7,142 nt of DNA. Origin: SAR324 cluster bacterium (GTDB lineage Bacteria; SAR324; JACQKK01). The stretch covers positions 1 through 7,142 of the forward strand of contig JACZVE010000158.1 in the NCBI GenBank assembly GCA_022572825.1, read 5' to 3'. Made by a program: the position numbers and the translations under genes. Shown here in pieces: positions 5,339-7,142 of the stretch. The notes beneath the pieces are model-generated. The model worked only from the letters and a program-made list of their open reading frames with translations, searched no databases and was not told the origin of the DNA. How positions within the stretch are numbered: the stretch's first letter is position 1; each line of letters starts with the position of its first letter.

Positions 5339-6721
5339 GTGAACGGCGGACAAGCAGACCGGCTCGTGATTAGGTTCGACCGGGGGAGCCTTGTGGTGTC
5401 CGGGTGGCCGCGGCAGCAAATGAATCTCCCGCACTATTTAATCTGGGACCCCCGTGTGCAGGCGCATCGCTGCCTGGCCATCCATTATCGCGCGCTGGTG
5501 CGGCGGCTTATCGGGGAGGGGCGCCCCTACCGCGACGAGGCCCGCCAATACCCCGAACTTTCACTCCCGGCCGGGGATCTCGCCGCGCTGTATCCCTTTC
5601 AGCGGGAGGCCCTGGCGGCCTGGGAGCGGGGAAAGCGCGGCATCGTCGAGCTGCCGACCGGTGCGGGTAAAACGCGCCTTGCGCTGCAGGCGCTGTGCAG
5701 CGTGAATCGTGGCAGCCTGATCGTTGTCCCCACGCTGGATCTGCTCGCGCAATGGTGCGCCGTGCTGCAGGAAGGCCTGGGCGTCAGCGCCGGGGTGGTC
5801 GGCGGGGGAAGCTTCGACCCGAGACCGGTCACGGTGTGTACGTACGCTTCCGCGTACCGCCGCGGGGAGACGTTCGGGGACCGCTTTTGCCTGGTAATCT
5901 TCGACGAATGCCACCATCTCTCCGGCGGCGGCTATCGGCGCATCCCGGAGGTGATGATCGCTCCATACCGGCTCGGACTGAGCGCCACCGTTGCATGGGC
6001 CGATGCCAGGCGGCACGCGCTGCATCCGATCATCGGGCCCATTGTTTACAAGCGTTCCATTACAGAGTTGCGCGGGCGCTACCTGGCCAACTACCGGATC
6101 GAAACCATCCGTGCCGAGCTGAGCCCCGCCGAGCGCAAGGCCTATCGCGAAGCGCGCCGGTGCTACCTGGAGTATGCGCGGAAACGCGGCCTCACCCCCA
6201 CCTCGGCGGGTATGTGGCAGCGCTTTATATTCGCCGCCAGCGGCAACCCCGAGGGGCGGCGAGCGCTCGACGCCTATTACAGACAGCGGCAGATCGCTTA
6301 TGCCCCCCAAGCAAAGTTCGCCGTGCTGAAGGAGTTGTTGCACCGGCATCGCGCGGAACGGGTGCTCATCTTTACCAACGACAATTCCACCGCCTACCAG
6401 ATATCCCGGGACCTGCTGCTACCGATCATCACCCATCAGACGCCCATGGGGGAACGGCGCAGGGCGCTGGAGAATTTCCGCACTGACCGCTGGCCTTTTC
6501 TGGTGACCTCGCGGGTGCTCAACGAGGGAGTCGACCTGCCGATGGCCAACGTCGCCGTCATTTTGTCGGGCAGCGCCAGCGTGCGCGAGCACGTGCAGCG
6601 CATGGGGCGCATTCTCCGGAAAGCGCCCGGCAAGGAGGCGGTTCTCTACGAGGTGATCTCGCGGACACCCGCGGAAGAACGTGTCAGCCGGCGCCGCAGA
6701 CAGCACGATGCTTACCGCTGA
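5339..6721 (+). CDS. XPB/Rad25-type superfamily 2 DNA helicase
   Basis: This 460-residue protein is of usual length for bacterial and archaeal XPB-type helicases. After an N-terminal damage-recognition-like part (about 1-80) come the SF2 motifs: a Q-motif-like YPFQREAL (85-92), Walker A LPTGAGKT (105-112), motif II DECH (189-192), motif III SAT (215-217), VLIF (342-345), motif V TSRVLNEGVDLP (390-401) and motif VI QRMGRILR (420-427). The stretch VREHVQRMGRILR and the ERVSRRRRQH tail are typical of the family, which translocates on DNA using ATP and opens it during repair. The position of the XPB RED motif (220-222, after SAT) reads WAD, so the Arg and Glu are lost. It overlaps the following DUF790/Bax1-type gene by 14 bases, which is strong context for a helicase-nuclease unit. 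GTG start with a GGGGA site 6 bases upstream. Confidence 0.9.
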   Translation: MNGGQADRLVIRFDRGSLVVSGWPRQQMNLPHYLIWDPRVQAHRCLAIHYRALVRRLIGEGRPYRDEARQYPELSLPAGDLAALYPFQREALAAWERGKRGIVELPTGAGKTRLALQALCSVNRGSLIVVPTLDLLAQWCAVLQEGLGVSAGVVGGGSFDPRPVTVCTYASAYRRGETFGDRFCLVIFDECHHLSGGGYRRIPEVMIAPYRLGLSATVAWADARRHALHPIIGPIVYKRSITELRGRYLANYRIETIRAELSPAERKAYREARRCYLEYARKRGLTPTSAGMWQRFIFAASGNPEGRRALDAYYRQRQIAYAPQAKFAVLKELLHRHRAERVLIFTNDNSTAYQISRDLLLPIITHQTPMGERRRALENFRTDRWPFLVTSRVLNEGVDLPMANVAVILSGSASVREHVQRMGRILRKAPGKEAVLYEVISRTPAEERVSRRRRQHDAYR

Positions 6722-7142
6722 CCTGCTGCGCTACACCCGCCGCCAGGGCCGGATCACGCCGAGCCTGCTGGACCCGTACAATGGCGAACTGCAGGCGGGT
6801 GCAGCCGCCCTGATTCATCTCGTCTCGGCGCATCTGGGGCGCCGGCGTGGCGATCTGGAGGCCGCCCTGCGCGCCCTCCGCTCACCGGGGGTGGCGCCCA
6901 AAACGACCCGCGGTCTGGCGAAGCTGCTGCTGGAGCGTTGCCGCTTCGAGGTTGGCGCAGCGGCCGACCCGCCCGCGCTGCGCGGCGATCTGTTCGACGA
7001 GGCGGCGCGGGTCTGGCGCAGCGGAACCACCGCTGCGACGATGAGTTGGCGTGCGGAGGTGTTGCGCCGGGTGGCGGACAAGCACGGCCTGTCGGCGCCG
7101 GTGGCGGAGGCGGCGCTGTTCGCGGATTTGGCCGAGAATCAA
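6708..7142 (+). CDS. DUF790/Bax1-type nuclease partner of XPB (3' partial)
   Basis: ATG at 6708 lies 14 bases inside the end of the helicase gene in another frame, and the frame stays open for 145 codons to the window end. The start, MLTADLLRYTRRQGRITPSL, matches the usual beginning of DUF790 proteins (MLP-x-(D/E)LL-x-x-R-x-x-x-G-x-(I/R)-x-P). It is followed by an alpha-helical region rich in Ala, Leu and Arg. In archaea the DUF790 protein Bax1 ('binds archaeal XPB') is a nuclease that binds XPB and cuts DNA at the unwound junction. The catalytic residues sit further on, outside the window, so activity cannot be judged. There is no good Shine-Dalgarno, which suggests translation coupled to the helicase through the overlap. 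The call rests on the N-terminal pattern and on the neighbour. Confidence 0.75.
   Translation, partial: MLTADLLRYTRRQGRITPSLLDPYNGELQAGAAALIHLVSAHLGRRRGDLEAALRALRSPGVAPKTTRGLAKLLLERCRFEVGAAADPPALRGDLFDEAARVWRSGTTAATMSWRAEVLRRVADKHGLSAPVAEAALFADLAENQ

Noticed and set aside
5561..6486. Long frames on both strands within the helicase gene (6349-5561 minus and 5695-6486 plus)
   Set aside because: They are frame shadows; the SF2 helicase motifs run uninterrupted through the 5339-6721 frame.

Overview
The window reads as bacterial chromosome from an uncultured-type, moderately GC-rich organism, most likely a proteobacterium or a similar Gram-negative. The reasons are the tandem class III cyclase/TPR genes, a hydantoinase-type hyuA, clear Shine-Dalgarno sites and a GTG start. 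The taxonomic guess is weak. No tRNA, rRNA, CRISPR array or complete mobile element is visible.

Layout. Bases 1-605 (+) are the C-terminal TPR part of a protein that looks like the adenylate/guanylate cyclase-TPR family. A second gene of the same type starts 24 bases later (630), but only about its first 19 codons match the family before the match stops near 687. A complete, oppositely oriented hyuA (2784-697, minus) ends exactly there, without the hyuB partner that normally follows it. This looks like a rearrangement joint (or an assembly joint) between two unrelated loci. Upstream of hyuA is a 382-base gap (2785-3166) holding two hairpins, a short hexamer repeat and a stretch resembling an insertion-sequence end. 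Then come, on the minus strand, a four-helix membrane protein of DUF2254 type (4822-3167) and a 73-residue protein with an Hfq/Sm-like pattern (5195-4974).

Divergent from the Hfq-like gene, across a 143-base shared control region, runs a plus-strand pair: an XPB/Rad25-type SF2 helicase (5339-6721) and, overlapping it by 14 bases, the start of a DUF790/Bax1-type nuclease gene (6708 to the window end). Archaeal XPB and Bax1 form a helicase-nuclease complex, so this is probably a DNA-processing or repair cassette in a bacterial setting.

The most interesting points are the XPB-Bax1 pair with a degenerate RED motif, the unannotated-size Hfq-like gene facing it, and the beheaded second cyclase at the hyuA joint. 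The long ORFs antisense to hyuA, the membrane protein and the helicase are judged to be shadows.
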